Positions 1 to 8,251 of a stretch of DNA of 64,000 nucleotides are shown one piece after another (within the stretch, counting starts at the first letter, position 1; each line of letters opens with the position of its first letter). The position numbers and the translations under genes are program-made. A model generated the notes under the pieces. The model ran no database searches, had not been told where the DNA came from, and worked only from the letters and a program-made list of their open reading frames with translations. This DNA is from Anaerolineales bacterium UBA2181. Its GTDB lineage: Bacteria > Chloroflexota > Anaerolineae > Promineifilales > UBA4811. Location of the stretch: positions 4,046-68,045 of the forward strand of contig DCVT01000006.1 in the NCBI GenBank assembly GCA_002328075.1. Reading direction: 5' to 3'.

Positions 1-398
1 GCCAGGCCCAAGTCCACCTGCTGAACCCGGCCGCGCGCCAACCGGTCACAAACCTGGTCGATGTCCGCCGGCATCATCTGAACCGGAGGCACCATCCCCA
101 GCAGCTTGGCAAAGGCGTTGGCCGTTCCGACGGGAAGCACCGCCAGGGGTATCGGCGAACCGGCCATACCGTGGGCCGTTTGTCCGACGGTGCCGTCTCC
201 GCCGGCAGCGATCACCAACTGGCACGAGCTGGCGACCGCCTGTTGGGCCAGGACCGCCGCGTGCCCAGGCGCCTGGGTGCTGCGAACGGCCACCTCCCAC
301 CCGCGCATCTCCCAAAAACGACTCGCCTGAGCCACGTCGGCCTTCACATCGGCCGGGCCAGCCGCCGGATTGTAAATGATCCACACGCACCGGTCCAC
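1..398 (-). CDS. diacylglycerol kinase-like lipid kinase, 3' end off window
   Basis: The reverse strand reads as the N-terminal catalytic domain of the diacylglycerol/sphingosine kinase family (YegS/BmrU type). It opens with WIIYNPAAG and carries the nucleotide-binding GGDGT motif near residue 70, followed by LPVGTANAFAK. Family members phosphorylate diacylglycerol or related lipids at the membrane. The start chosen is GTG at 398, giving VDRCVWIIYNP. Another reading frame over this stretch also stays open, but it has no recognisable motifs. The C-terminal part lies beyond position 1, so the exact substrate cannot be judged. Confidence 0.8.
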   Translation of the reverse strand, partial: MDRCVWIIYNPAAGPADVKADVAQASRFWEMRGWEVAVRSTQAPGHAAVLAQQAVASSCQLVIAAGGDGTVGQTAHGMAGSPIPLAVLPVGTANAFAKLLGMVPPVQMMPADIDQVCDRLARGRVQQVDLGL

Positions 399-420
399 GG
401 CCGTGATTATAGATCAATCC

Positions 421-449
421 TTGCCAACAGCAAACCGGATTGGTATAAT
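421..449 (+). promoter_or_regulatory. promoter of tRNA-Thr
   Basis: TTGCCA (421-426), a 17-base spacer and a perfect TATAAT (444-449) place transcription start near 456, a few bases before the tRNA. It points away from the divergent lipid kinase gene. Confidence 0.8.
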
Positions 450-462
450 CTGGCCATGGTCA

Positions 463-535
463 GCCATCCTAGCTCAATCGGCAGAGCAGGCGCTTCGTAA
501 GCGTCAGGTTATCGGTTCAATTCCGATGGATGGCT
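463..535 (+). tRNA. tRNA-Thr (anticodon CGT)
   Basis: A full cloverleaf can be folded by eye: acceptor GCCATCC/GGATGGC, D-stem GCTC/GAGC, anticodon stem GGCGC/GCGTC with loop TTCGTAA (anticodon CGT, reading ACG), and T-arm ATCGG/CCGAT with TTCAATT. CCA is not encoded. It has its own promoter and an intrinsic terminator. Confidence 0.95.
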
Positions 536-544
536 CTCTCGGAT

Positions 545-576
545 GCCTCGGTGATACCGCACCGAGGCCGTTTTTT
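545..576 (+). terminator. intrinsic terminator after tRNA-Thr
   Basis: A perfect 9-bp stem GCCTCGGTG/CACCGAGGC with a 6-base loop is followed after two bases by six T residues. It lies directly downstream of the tRNA. Confidence 0.9.
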
Positions 577-638
577 GCTCGCAACCGCGTCCGGATCCAC
601 CCAGACCGGCGTGACAGCCGCCGGCACGGCTAGAGGGC

Positions 639-1922
639 ATGGTGATCAGCACGAAAGCACCCAAGACCAACCTCTGGGCGCACGCCTGGCGAGTCCTCAC
701 CTCCAACCTCTTTTTCACCATCTGGCTCGGGCTACTGGGGTTGCTGGCTCTGCTGACCCTCTGGCTCCCTCAGGTTCCCAGAGGACTGGCGACGGGTTCG
801 GCCGAACTGGAGAGTTGGCTTAACTCTGTCCCTCCACGGCTCAACCTACCTGCCCGCCAGCTCTACGAGCTCGGCCTGCTGACGCTGACACAGTCCAATT
901 GGTTTCGTCTTTTGATAGCCGGAGCCAGCCTGACGTTCTTGCTGCGCGCTTTTGACGCGCTGGAACGGCTCTCGGCTGCGGTGGCAGTTGCCCGCGGCGG
1001 CCGTTCGCGGATTTCGGGTGGAGACCAGGAGGCGTCTGAGGAAACCCAAACGGAAGGGCAAGACGGCGAGGCTTCCCGCCAGGACTCACCGCCGGCCGCG
1101 GCTGCCCTCTTTCCGGCGATCGGCTCTGCACTGGCCATGGTGGGAGCTCTGCTGGCCATCGCGGGCTGGGCATGGACCGACCGTGCCGGCTGGGGCTATG
1201 CCCAACTGGCTCTGGTGGAGGGGGAATCGCTGGTGCTAGAGCCCACCGGAAACACGCTCCACCTGGCCCGGTTGACCGTCCAATGGAACTCGGAGGGATC
1301 CAGGCCGGCTGTCAGCAGCGAACTCGTCGTGGCCAACGGAGGGATCACCGAGACCGCGAGGCTGGGTTTGCAGGACAACTGGCGGTGGCACCGCGTGACC
1401 TACCGTCTGAATGAGGTCGGCCCGGCGTTGACCGCCACCGGCACCGATGCGCAGGGCGCTGCGCTGGCGCTGCAGACGGCGGCCGACCGGCCGGCGGCCA
1501 CCCAGTTGACCATCCCGCTCTCGGCCGCGGAGGGTCCCCGTTCGTTTGCCGCTCCGGATCAGGGGGTGGTGGTTCAGGTCTACCCCCAATCCACCACCGG
1601 ACCGCCCAGTCTTCGCCTCCGCGCCTACCAGGGTCGAGCCGGTGAACTGGTTGCCGATCAGGTCCTGACCAACACCGCCAGGCTGAACCTGGAGGATTCG
1701 TCCTTTGATCTGCGGGTAGTTCCCTTTGCCAGGATCAGTGTCTGGCACTCACCCGGATTCGAGTTGACCTGGTCGGGCATCGGCCTGGCAGCTGCCGGCT
1801 TTGCGCTGGCGTTGGCCGGAGGCTGGAAGAGGTCGACCACACGTGCGACGCACGGCACTGGTTCCACAACCCTCTTGAGCCGGCTGACCGGCCGGAAAGG
1901 CAAGTTACCGCATGAAGACTGA
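639..1922 (+). CDS. ResB-like multi-pass membrane protein
   Basis: This 427-residue protein has hydrophobic segments near residues 23-42, 88-106 and 165-182, a long polar extracytoplasmic stretch (about 185-380), and a last membrane segment near 385-405. That layout is the one seen in ResB/Ccs1-type cytochrome c biogenesis proteins, where a large outer domain lies between membrane helices. No heme-handling residue could be pinned down, so the family call is tentative. A low-complexity charged insert (about 128-160) precedes the third helix. The start is uncertain between ATG 639 and GTG 642; AGAGGG at 632 fits the latter better. Its end overlaps udk by 11 bases. Confidence 0.5.
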   Translation: MVISTKAPKTNLWAHAWRVLTSNLFFTIWLGLLGLLALLTLWLPQVPRGLATGSAELESWLNSVPPRLNLPARQLYELGLLTLTQSNWFRLLIAGASLTFLLRAFDALERLSAAVAVARGGRSRISGGDQEASEETQTEGQDGEASRQDSPPAAAALFPAIGSALAMVGALLAIAGWAWTDRAGWGYAQLALVEGESLVLEPTGNTLHLARLTVQWNSEGSRPAVSSELVVANGGITETARLGLQDNWRWHRVTYRLNEVGPALTATGTDAQGAALALQTAADRPAATQLTIPLSAAEGPRSFAAPDQGVVVQVYPQSTTGPPSLRLRAYQGRAGELVADQVLTNTARLNLEDSSFDLRVVPFARISVWHSPGFELTWSGIGLAAAGFALALAGGWKRSTTRATHGTGSTTLLSRLTGRKGKLPHED

Positions 1923-2562
1923 CCACACTCATCTGCCGGTGATTTTCGGCGTAGCCGGGGGAACCGGGTCCGGCAAGACCACGGTGGCCAACGCCATCCT
2001 GGACAAGGTCGGTGCCGATCAGGTGGCCTACCTTCCGCACGACGCCTACTATCGCGAGTTGTCGCACCTGGCCAAGGAGAATCGAAACCAGATCAATTTC
2101 GATCATCCGGACGCCCTGGAGACCGAGTTGCTCATCCAGCACATCCGCGAGCTGGCGGCTGGCCGCCCGATAGAGATACCGGTTTACGATTTCACCACCC
2201 ACACCCGCACCAACCGCACCATACACGTGGAGCCGGCGCCGATCATCCTGGTGGAGGGCATCCTGATCTTTTCCGAGCCTGAGCTGCGGGAGCTGATGGA
2301 CATCCGGTTGTATGTGGACACCGATGCCGACCTGCGCTTCATCCGGCGGCTGAGCCGAGACATGGAGGAGCGTGGGCGGTCGGTACAGTCGGTCATACAG
2401 CAGTACCTGACCACGGTGCGCCCGATGCACCTGGAGTTTGTTGAACCCAGCAAGCGCCACGCCGACGTGATCATCCCAGAGGGCGGGCATAACGAGGTGG
2501 CCATGACCATGATAGCGGCACGGCTCAAGGAGCTGCTGGAAACCAAACGGGGCCACCCCTGA
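1912..2562 (+). CDS. udk: uridine kinase
   Basis: This 216-residue cytosolic kinase phosphorylates uridine and cytidine with ATP or GTP in pyrimidine salvage. The Walker A motif GVAGGTGSGKTT lies at residues 13-24. DAYYR near residue 44, NFDHPDA near 63, and the VYDF and RFIRR segments are typical of uridine kinases. Length is normal for the family. It overlaps the preceding gene by 11 bases, so the two are probably co-transcribed. Confidence 0.95.
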   Translation: MKTDHTHLPVIFGVAGGTGSGKTTVANAILDKVGADQVAYLPHDAYYRELSHLAKENRNQINFDHPDALETELLIQHIRELAAGRPIEIPVYDFTTHTRTNRTIHVEPAPIILVEGILIFSEPELRELMDIRLYVDTDADLRFIRRLSRDMEERGRSVQSVIQQYLTTVRPMHLEFVEPSKRHADVIIPEGGHNEVAMTMIAARLKELLETKRGHP

Positions 2563-2563
2563 T

Positions 2564-2591
2564 TTGCCAGCCCGGGACGCTCTGCTACAAT
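2564..2591 (+). promoter_or_regulatory. promoter of the wbpD-E-B-A operon
   Basis: TTGCCA (2564-2569), 16 bases, then TACAAT (2586-2591). It starts right after the udk stop codon and would give a leader of about 80 nt before the first sugar gene. Confidence 0.65.
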
Positions 2592-2675
2592 GAGCCGCGC
2601 CGGCAAGCGGCCGTTCGCCCCGTACCAGCCCCCTGGCATCGAGGTTGAGGCCGGCCGGCGGTTGCAGGAGAATCC

Positions 2676-3281
2676 ATGGCAGTTCGCATTCATCCCACCG
2701 CAGAGGTCTCGCCCCAGGCCCAGATTGGGGAGGGTACCAGCATCTGGCATCAATCGCAGGTTCGTGAAGGCGCCCGGATTGGCTCCGGCTGTGTCATCAG
2801 CAAGGGTGTCTATGTCGACGCCCACGTCATCATCGGCGACCACGTCAAAATCCAGAACTATGTCTCGGTCTACCACGGGGTGACTATTGAGGACGGGGTC
2901 TTTGTCGGACCGCACGTCTGCTTTACCAACGATCTGCGGCCGCGGGCGATCAACCCGGACGGGAGTCTGAAATCGGCCGACGACTGGGTGCTCTGCGAGA
3001 CGTTGATCCGTCAAGGGGCTGCGCTGGGCGCCAATTCGACCATCCGCTGTGGGATCACCATCGGCCGGTGGGCGTTGGTCGGCTCGGGGAGCGTGGTCAC
3101 CCACGACGTGCCGGATTACGGCCTGGTGTATGGAAACCCGGCCCGATTGCGCGGCTTTGTATCCCCCACCGGCCGACGGCTGCGCGAGGTGACCCGCCGC
3201 GACGGGCTGGTGCTGGCGGACTGTGAGGACGGAGACGACGTGATAGCCATTCCGGTCGCAATATGGGAGAGTGCAGCATGA
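2676..3281 (+). CDS. wbpD: hexapeptide-repeat N-acetyltransferase, WbpD type
   Basis: The 201-residue protein is a left-handed beta-helix acyltransferase with repeated [LIV]-G-x4 hexapeptides from about residue 5 to 150 (IGEGTSIW, IGSGCVIS, IGDHVKIQ, ALGANSTIRCG). This family includes WbpD/WlbB, which acetylates the 3-amino group of UDP-GlcNAc3NA using acetyl-CoA. Assignment rests on the fold plus three downstream genes matching WbpE, WbpB and WbpA. The stop overlaps the next start in an ATGA. An active-site His before FTND-like segments could not be assigned with certainty. Confidence 0.85.
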   Translation: MAVRIHPTAEVSPQAQIGEGTSIWHQSQVREGARIGSGCVISKGVYVDAHVIIGDHVKIQNYVSVYHGVTIEDGVFVGPHVCFTNDLRPRAINPDGSLKSADDWVLCETLIRQGAALGANSTIRCGITIGRWALVGSGSVVTHDVPDYGLVYGNPARLRGFVSPTGRRLREVTRRDGLVLADCEDGDDVIAIPVAIWESAA

Positions 3282-4366
3282 TACCGATAGCCAAGCCGCT
3301 GATGGGCGAGGAGGAAAAGCAGGCAGTCCTCGAGGTACTGGACTCGGGCGTCATCGCGCAGGGGCCGCGGGTCAAGGCATTCGAGGAAGCATTCGCCGGG
3401 ATGTGCGGCGTTTCGCACGCCGTGGCCACCAGTTCGGGCACCACCGCGCTGACGGTGGCGCTGCTGGCCCATCACATAGGCCCGGGCGACGAGGTGATCA
3501 CCTCTTCCTTCACCTTCATCGCCTCCGCCAACAGCATCCTGTACGTCGGTGCGCGGCCGGTCTTTGTGGACATCGATCCGGTCACGTTCAACCTCGACCC
3601 TGCCCTGGTTCAGGACGCCATCACCCCCAGGACCAAAGCCATCATGCCGGTTCACCTGTTCGGTCTGAGCGCGGACATGCATCCACTCCTGGAACTGGCC
3701 GAGAAGCATGGTCTGGTCGTGATTGAGGACGCCTGTCAGAGCCACGGCGCCACGTACCACGGCCGGCGGGTGGGCTCCTTTGGGACCGGCGCGTTCTCGC
3801 TCTACCCCACCAAGAACATCACCTCCGGCGAGGGCGGCATGATCACCACCAGCGACCCGGCCGTCGCCGAACGGGCCCGCGTGCTGCGCCAACACGGGAT
3901 GCGCCGCCGCTATTATCACGATGAGCTGGGTTACAACTTTCGCATGACCGACATCCATGCCGCCATCGGTCTGGCCCAGATTGGCAAGCTGGAGCGGTTC
4001 AACGCGCAGCGTCGGGCCAACGCCGCCTTTCTGGACCGGCACCTGCAGGGCGTGGTCGTGCCATTGGCTCCGCCGGGTTGCACCCACGTGTACCACCAGT
4101 ACACCATCCGGGTGCCGGACGGCCGCCGCGACGCCTTGCTGGCACATCTGACAGAGCGCGGCGTGGGCAGCGGGGTGTACTATCCGGTTCCGGTCCACCA
4201 GCAAACCTTTTACACGCAAGAGCTGGGTTACGACATTGCGCTGCCCGAGACCGAGCGGGCCGCGGGCGAGGTCCTATCCTTGCCGATCCATCCGGCGCTC
4301 ACGCCGGCCGACCTGGAGACCATCGCCTCCACGGTCAACACGTTCACCGGCCAGGTGCACGCATGA
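3278..4366 (+). CDS. wbpE: DegT/DnrJ-family sugar aminotransferase, WbpE type
   Basis: This is a PLP-dependent aminotransferase of 362 residues that would convert UDP-3-keto-GlcNAcA to the 3-amino sugar using glutamate. The PLP lysine lies in YPTKNITSGEGG (about K179). SSGTTAL and EDACQSHGA are the cofactor-binding segments. I use ATG 3278 rather than the in-frame ATG at 3263, because it has a GGAGAG ribosome site at 3266-3271 and makes the ATGA overlap with the upstream stop. The same overlap is repeated at its own end. Confidence 0.88.
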   Translation: MIPIAKPLMGEEEKQAVLEVLDSGVIAQGPRVKAFEEAFAGMCGVSHAVATSSGTTALTVALLAHHIGPGDEVITSSFTFIASANSILYVGARPVFVDIDPVTFNLDPALVQDAITPRTKAIMPVHLFGLSADMHPLLELAEKHGLVVIEDACQSHGATYHGRRVGSFGTGAFSLYPTKNITSGEGGMITTSDPAVAERARVLRQHGMRRRYYHDELGYNFRMTDIHAAIGLAQIGKLERFNAQRRANAAFLDRHLQGVVVPLAPPGCTHVYHQYTIRVPDGRRDALLAHLTERGVGSGVYYPVPVHQQTFYTQELGYDIALPETERAAGEVLSLPIHPALTPADLETIASTVNTFTGQVHA

Positions 4367-5358
4367 TACGCACCGCAGTCATCGGCGTGGGTTCAATGGG
4401 GCAGAACCATGCCCGTGTCTATTCCGAACTGGGCCAGTGCCAGTTGGTGGCCGTCTCTGACCAGAATGGCGCAGTGGCGGCCGCGGTGGCCAAACGGTAC
4501 CAGGTGACCCCCTATACCGATTATCGCCAACTGCTGGAGACCGAGCGGCCGGACGCCGTCACCGTGGCGGTACCGACAGCGCTGCATGAGGAGGTCACCC
4601 TGGCAGCCATGGAGTCGGGCGCCCATGTGCTGGTGGAGAAACCCATTGCCGCCACCATTCCCGAGGCGATGCGCCTCATCGAGCGGGCCCACGCGCTAAA
4701 GCGCGCCCTGATGGTCGGGCACATTGTCCGCTTTAACCCCGCCACCCAGCTGCTCAAAAAAAAGCTGCAATCCGGCGAGCTGGGCCGCCAATTCCAGATT
4801 GTGTGCCGACGGACCGGGCCGTTCCCGGCCCGGGTGCGCGACGTGGGGGTGGTGGTCGACCTGGCGCCGCACGACCTGGACGTGATGCGGTTCCTGACCG
4901 GCAGTGACCCGGTGCGCCTGTACGCCGAGACCGAGCAACGCATACACACTGCCCACGAGGACCTGCTCTTGGCCATGCTGCGCTTTCCGGATGGGATCAT
5001 TGGCTCGCTGGAGATCAACTGGCTGACCCCCACGAAGGTGCGCGAAACGCTGGTGCTGGGCGAACGGGGCATGTTCCGGGTGGATGACCTGACGCAGGAC
5101 CTCTATTTTTACGAAAACGCTCAGGCCGGCGAGGAACTGTGGGGCGGCCTGCGCCACGTCATGGGAGTCAGTGAAGGGCAGATGGTCCGTTACGCGGTCA
5201 AGCGGGGCGAGCCGCTAAGGGCCGAGGTGGTGGCGTTTCTCGAGTCGGTTGAGAATGGAACCCCGGTGCCGGTGACCGGCGAGGACGGGTTGGCCGCGCT
5301 GCGCCTGGCTTTGGCTCTGGTCGAGTCCGGCCGCACGCACCAGGTGGTCGAGGTCTGA
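4363..5358 (+). CDS. wbpB: Gfo/Idh/MocA-family oxidoreductase, WbpB type
   Basis: The 331-residue protein begins with the Rossmann segment VIGVGSMGQNHARVY and carries HVLVEKP (EKP signature) near residue 90, followed by the beta-sheet dimerisation domain. In the WbpB pathway this NAD-dependent enzyme oxidises C3 of UDP-GlcNAcA to supply the keto substrate for WbpE. ATG 4363 is chosen from the ATGA overlap with the aminotransferase stop and the homologous N-terminus. An upstream in-frame extension is only open frame over the previous gene. Confidence 0.85.
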   Translation: MIRTAVIGVGSMGQNHARVYSELGQCQLVAVSDQNGAVAAAVAKRYQVTPYTDYRQLLETERPDAVTVAVPTALHEEVTLAAMESGAHVLVEKPIAATIPEAMRLIERAHALKRALMVGHIVRFNPATQLLKKKLQSGELGRQFQIVCRRTGPFPARVRDVGVVVDLAPHDLDVMRFLTGSDPVRLYAETEQRIHTAHEDLLLAMLRFPDGIIGSLEINWLTPTKVRETLVLGERGMFRVDDLTQDLYFYENAQAGEELWGGLRHVMGVSEGQMVRYAVKRGEPLRAEVVAFLESVENGTPVPVTGEDGLAALRLALALVESGRTHQVVEV

Positions 5359-5359
5359 C

Positions 5360-6682
5360 GTGGAACTGGAGGACATCGGCCGGCGAATCGACCAAAAGAC
5401 GGCCCAACTGGCCGTCATCGGGCTCGGCTACGTGGGCCTTCCGGTGGCGTGCGAATTCGCGCGGGCCGGATTCACCGTGCTGGGCGTGGACGTGCGCGCC
5501 GATCGCGTCGCCCAGATCAACGCCGGCCGCCTGCCCATGGAGGGCAAGGAACCGGGCCTGGCCGAGCTGCTGGCCCAAGTCGTCGAATCCGGCCGGTTGC
5601 GTGCCGCCGTCGAGTACGGGGAATTGGCCGACTGCGACGTGGTCCTGATTGCGGTAGAGACGCCGGTGGACGAGAACCATCGGCCGCAGTACGCCGCCCT
5701 GCGCACCGCCCTGGCCAACCTGGGACCGGTCCTGCGGCCGGGCGCCCTGGTGGTGATAGAATCGACCATCGCGCCGGGCACCATGCAGGGGTTGGTCCGG
5801 CCGGCGTTGGAGGCGGCCACCGGTCGGCCGGTGAACCAGGGCTTTTTCCTGGGCAACTGCCCAGAGCGGGTGATGCCCGGCCGGTTGCTGGCCAATATTC
5901 GTCAGATGAACCGGGTGGTGGGTGGCTGGACGCCGGCCACGGCGCAGATCATGGTGCGGTTGTACCGCCAGGTGGTGTCCGGTGATCTGGACCCCACCGA
6001 CTGCCTGACCGCCGAACTGGTCAAGACGGCCGAAAACGCCTACCGGGATGTGCAGATCGCCTTTGCCAACGAGGTCGCGCTGCTGTGCGAGTCCATGGGC
6101 GGCGATGTCTGGCAGGTGCGTGACCTGGTCAACAAGAGCCCCGGTCGGCAAATGCACCTGCCGGGTGCGGGCGTCGGCGGTCACTGCATCCCCAAGGACC
6201 CCTGGTTGCTCATCGCCAACGCCGGCGAGGGGTTTGCGCCGCGGCTGATACCGGCCGCCCGGGCGGTCAACGACGGGATGCCGCTGCATGTGGCAGACCT
6301 GGTGGTCGATGCCCTGCGGGAGCGAGGCAAAGGCATAGCCGGAGCGCGCGCCCTGGTGCTGGGGTACACCTACCTGGAGAACTCGGACGACACCCGCAAC
6401 AGCCCCAGCGCGGACCTGGTTCAGCGATTGGCGCAGTTGGGAGCGGACGTGCGCGTGCACGACCCGTACGTCGAGGAGTACCAGCGCGACCTTTACGCCC
6501 GCGCCGCGGGGTGCGACGCCCTGGTCCTGATGGTCCGGCACGGCGAGTACCAGGGCCTGGACCTGGCGCGGCTGCAAGGCCTGGTTGCCACCCCGATCCT
6601 GGTGGACGGCCGGAACGCCCTGGACCCGGAGCAGGTGCGGGCCGCGGGGTGGGTCTATCGGGGCGTCGGCCGGGGGGCTTGA
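5360..6682 (+). CDS. wbpA: nucleotide-sugar 6-dehydrogenase, WbpA/WecC type
   Basis: This 440-residue UDP-sugar dehydrogenase has the N-terminal NAD site VIGLGYVGLPVA (residues 19-30), ESTIAPGT in the middle, and the catalytic cysteine in GVGGHCIPKDPW (Cys276). It is expected to oxidise the C6 hydroxyl of UDP-GlcNAc in two steps to the uronic acid. WecC (ManNAc) and WbpA (GlcNAc) are hard to separate by eye; the WbpB/E/D neighbours favour WbpA. The GTG start at 5360 follows the previous stop by one base. It is the last gene before a new promoter. Confidence 0.88.
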   Translation: MELEDIGRRIDQKTAQLAVIGLGYVGLPVACEFARAGFTVLGVDVRADRVAQINAGRLPMEGKEPGLAELLAQVVESGRLRAAVEYGELADCDVVLIAVETPVDENHRPQYAALRTALANLGPVLRPGALVVIESTIAPGTMQGLVRPALEAATGRPVNQGFFLGNCPERVMPGRLLANIRQMNRVVGGWTPATAQIMVRLYRQVVSGDLDPTDCLTAELVKTAENAYRDVQIAFANEVALLCESMGGDVWQVRDLVNKSPGRQMHLPGAGVGGHCIPKDPWLLIANAGEGFAPRLIPAARAVNDGMPLHVADLVVDALRERGKGIAGARALVLGYTYLENSDDTRNSPSADLVQRLAQLGADVRVHDPYVEEYQRDLYARAAGCDALVLMVRHGEYQGLDLARLQGLVATPILVDGRNALDPEQVRAAGWVYRGVGRGA

Positions 6683-6707
6683 CAGGCCACGAAACCGGGT
6701 GTATAAT
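6679..6707 (+). promoter_or_regulatory. consensus sigma-70 promoter of the glycan locus
   Basis: A perfect TTGACA (6679-6684), exactly 17 bases, and a perfect TATAAT (6702-6707). Its -35 box overlaps the 3' end of the dehydrogenase gene. Predicted +1 is near 6714, just ahead of a palindrome. It is the strongest promoter seen in the window. Confidence 0.92.
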
Positions 6708-6716
6708 TCAGGCATT

Positions 6717-6737
6717 GAATTTCAGGATCTGAAATTC
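6717..6737 (+). promoter_or_regulatory. perfect palindrome, likely operator
   Basis: Nine-base arms GAATTTCAG (6717-6725) and CTGAAATTC (6729-6737) flank a 3-base centre. It lies at about +4 to +24 of the promoter and 8 bases before the start of a winged-helix regulator. The natural reading is autorepression by that regulator; this is inference from position and symmetry. Confidence 0.7.
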
Positions 6738-6745
6738 GGCGACTG

Positions 6746-7246
6746 ATGGACACCCAGCTAGAGCAGGACCTCCGCATACTGGAAGAGATCGAACGCGACC
6801 CGGACATCACCCAGGCCGACCTGGCGGCGCGGATGAACGTGGCGGTGGGGAGCGTCAACTGGTACATCAAGCGGCTGATCAACAAGGGCTACGTCAAGGT
6901 CCGCCAGATGCAGCGCCGCAAGCTCAAGTACTTTATCACCCCCCAGGGCCTGGCGGTAAAGGCGCACCTTACCACGCAGTACATGAGGGCGTCATTGCGG
7001 ACCTACCGGGAGCTGCGGCAGGAAGCGCGGGAGACACTGGAGCGGGTGCAGGCGGCCGGGCATCAATCGCTGCACCTGGAGGAGGACGGCGAGGCGGCCG
7101 AGATCTTTCGCCTGACGTGCCTGGAGCAGGGGGTCAGGGTTGTTGCTGCGCCGGCCGATGGGGTCCCGACGGTGCAGGCGCAGGGGGCGCGGTACATGCT
7201 GCGGTGGGCAGAGAGCGAAAAGAATCAGGAAAGGCCGGAAAGCTAG
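6746..7246 (+). CDS. EPS-associated MarR-type winged-helix regulator
   Basis: The 166-residue protein starts with a winged-helix domain (about residues 5-80): DPDITQADLAARMNVAVGSV is the helix-turn-helix, followed by the wing region with KYFITPQGLAVKA. This matches the pattern of MarR-like regulators that sit at the head of exopolysaccharide loci. The C-terminal 70 residues (coiled helix, then a small acidic domain) extend beyond the usual length of that family. It sits behind a consensus promoter and palindrome and precedes the pse genes. No clear Shine-Dalgarno is visible before ATG 6746. Confidence 0.8.
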   Translation: MDTQLEQDLRILEEIERDPDITQADLAARMNVAVGSVNWYIKRLINKGYVKVRQMQRRKLKYFITPQGLAVKAHLTTQYMRASLRTYRELRQEARETLERVQAAGHQSLHLEEDGEAAEIFRLTCLEQGVRVVAAPADGVPTVQAQGARYMLRWAESEKNQERPES

Positions 7247-7279
7247 CGGCTGGAAAAGGCGCTTTGCAGGAGACTACAG

Positions 7280-8248
7280 ATGGAGTGGTCAGGGTTGTCG
7301 GTTCTTTTAACAGGCGGGACAGGATCTTTCGGGAGGGAATTCGCCAAAGTTCTGCTTGCGGAACACCACCCGCGCCGGTTGATCATCTTCAGTCGCGACG
7401 AGCTCAAGCAGCACGAGATGCAGAGAGAGCTGACCGACCCCCGCTTGAGGTATTTCATCGGCGACGTGCGGGACAAGGAACGCCTGCATCGGGCCATGCA
7501 GGGCGTGGAGGTCGTCGTGCACGCCGCAGCTCTCAAACAGGTCCCGTCGTGCGAGTACAATCCTTTCGAGGCAGTCAAGACCAATATCCTCGGTGCTGAG
7601 AATATCATAGACGCCGCCATTGACGCCAGAGTAACCAGAGTGATGGCCATTAGCTCCGACAAAGCGGTCAACCCCATCAACTTGTATGGCGCCACCAAAC
7701 TGGTTGCCGAAAAGCTCTTTGTGCAGGGCAACTCCTACGCGGGCGCTTCCGGGACACGCTTTGGCTGCGTTCGTTACGGCAACGTGGTGGGCAGCCGCGG
7801 CAGCGTGATCCCCGTATTTCGCCAGCAAAAGGTGACCGGGAGAATAACAATTACCGACGAGCGGATGACGCGCTTTTGGATCACGCTGCAGCAGGGCGTG
7901 CGCTTTGTGATCAAGTGCGTAGGGTTGATGAGGGGTGGTGAGGTTTTTGTCCCCAAAATCCCCAGCATGCGAATCACGGACCTGGCAGACGTGGTGGCAC
8001 CCGACTGTGAACGACAGAACGTTGGCATCCGACCTGGCGAGAAGCTCCACGAGGTGCTGGTATCGCGGGACGAGTCGCGGTACACGCTTGAATTCGACGA
8101 CATGTATCTGATCCAACCTGTGCATCCGTGGTGGGCAACGCCGACTTATTCGGGAGCGCAACCAATGGTTAGCGGCACCAAATTCGGCAGCGATACCAAC
8201 ACCCGGTGGTTGACCCATGACGAGCTGCGCCAGATGGTTGAGGAGTGA
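7280..8248 (+). CDS. pseB: UDP-GlcNAc 4,6-dehydratase (inverting)
   Basis: This 322-residue short-chain dehydrogenase/reductase catalyses the first step of pseudaminic acid synthesis, converting UDP-GlcNAc to a 4-keto-6-deoxy-L-arabino sugar. LLTGGTGSFGRE (9-20) binds NADP. FSRDELKQHEM, AAALKQVP, SSDKAVNP and YGATKL are PseB hallmarks and hold the catalytic Asp-Lys and Tyr-Lys. RBS CAGGAG precedes ATG 7280. It is first in a long collinear gene series and lies three bases before pseC. Confidence 0.95.
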   Translation: MEWSGLSVLLTGGTGSFGREFAKVLLAEHHPRRLIIFSRDELKQHEMQRELTDPRLRYFIGDVRDKERLHRAMQGVEVVVHAAALKQVPSCEYNPFEAVKTNILGAENIIDAAIDARVTRVMAISSDKAVNPINLYGATKLVAEKLFVQGNSYAGASGTRFGCVRYGNVVGSRGSVIPVFRQQKVTGRITITDERMTRFWITLQQGVRFVIKCVGLMRGGEVFVPKIPSMRITDLADVVAPDCERQNVGIRPGEKLHEVLVSRDESRYTLEFDDMYLIQPVHPWWATPTYSGAQPMVSGTKFGSDTNTRWLTHDELRQMVEE

Positions 8249-8251
8249 CCT

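Noticed and set aside
46..417. 123-residue reverse-strand ORF at the left end
   Set aside because: It is a shadow of the lipid kinase gene in another frame; only the neighbouring frame carries GGDGT and related motifs.
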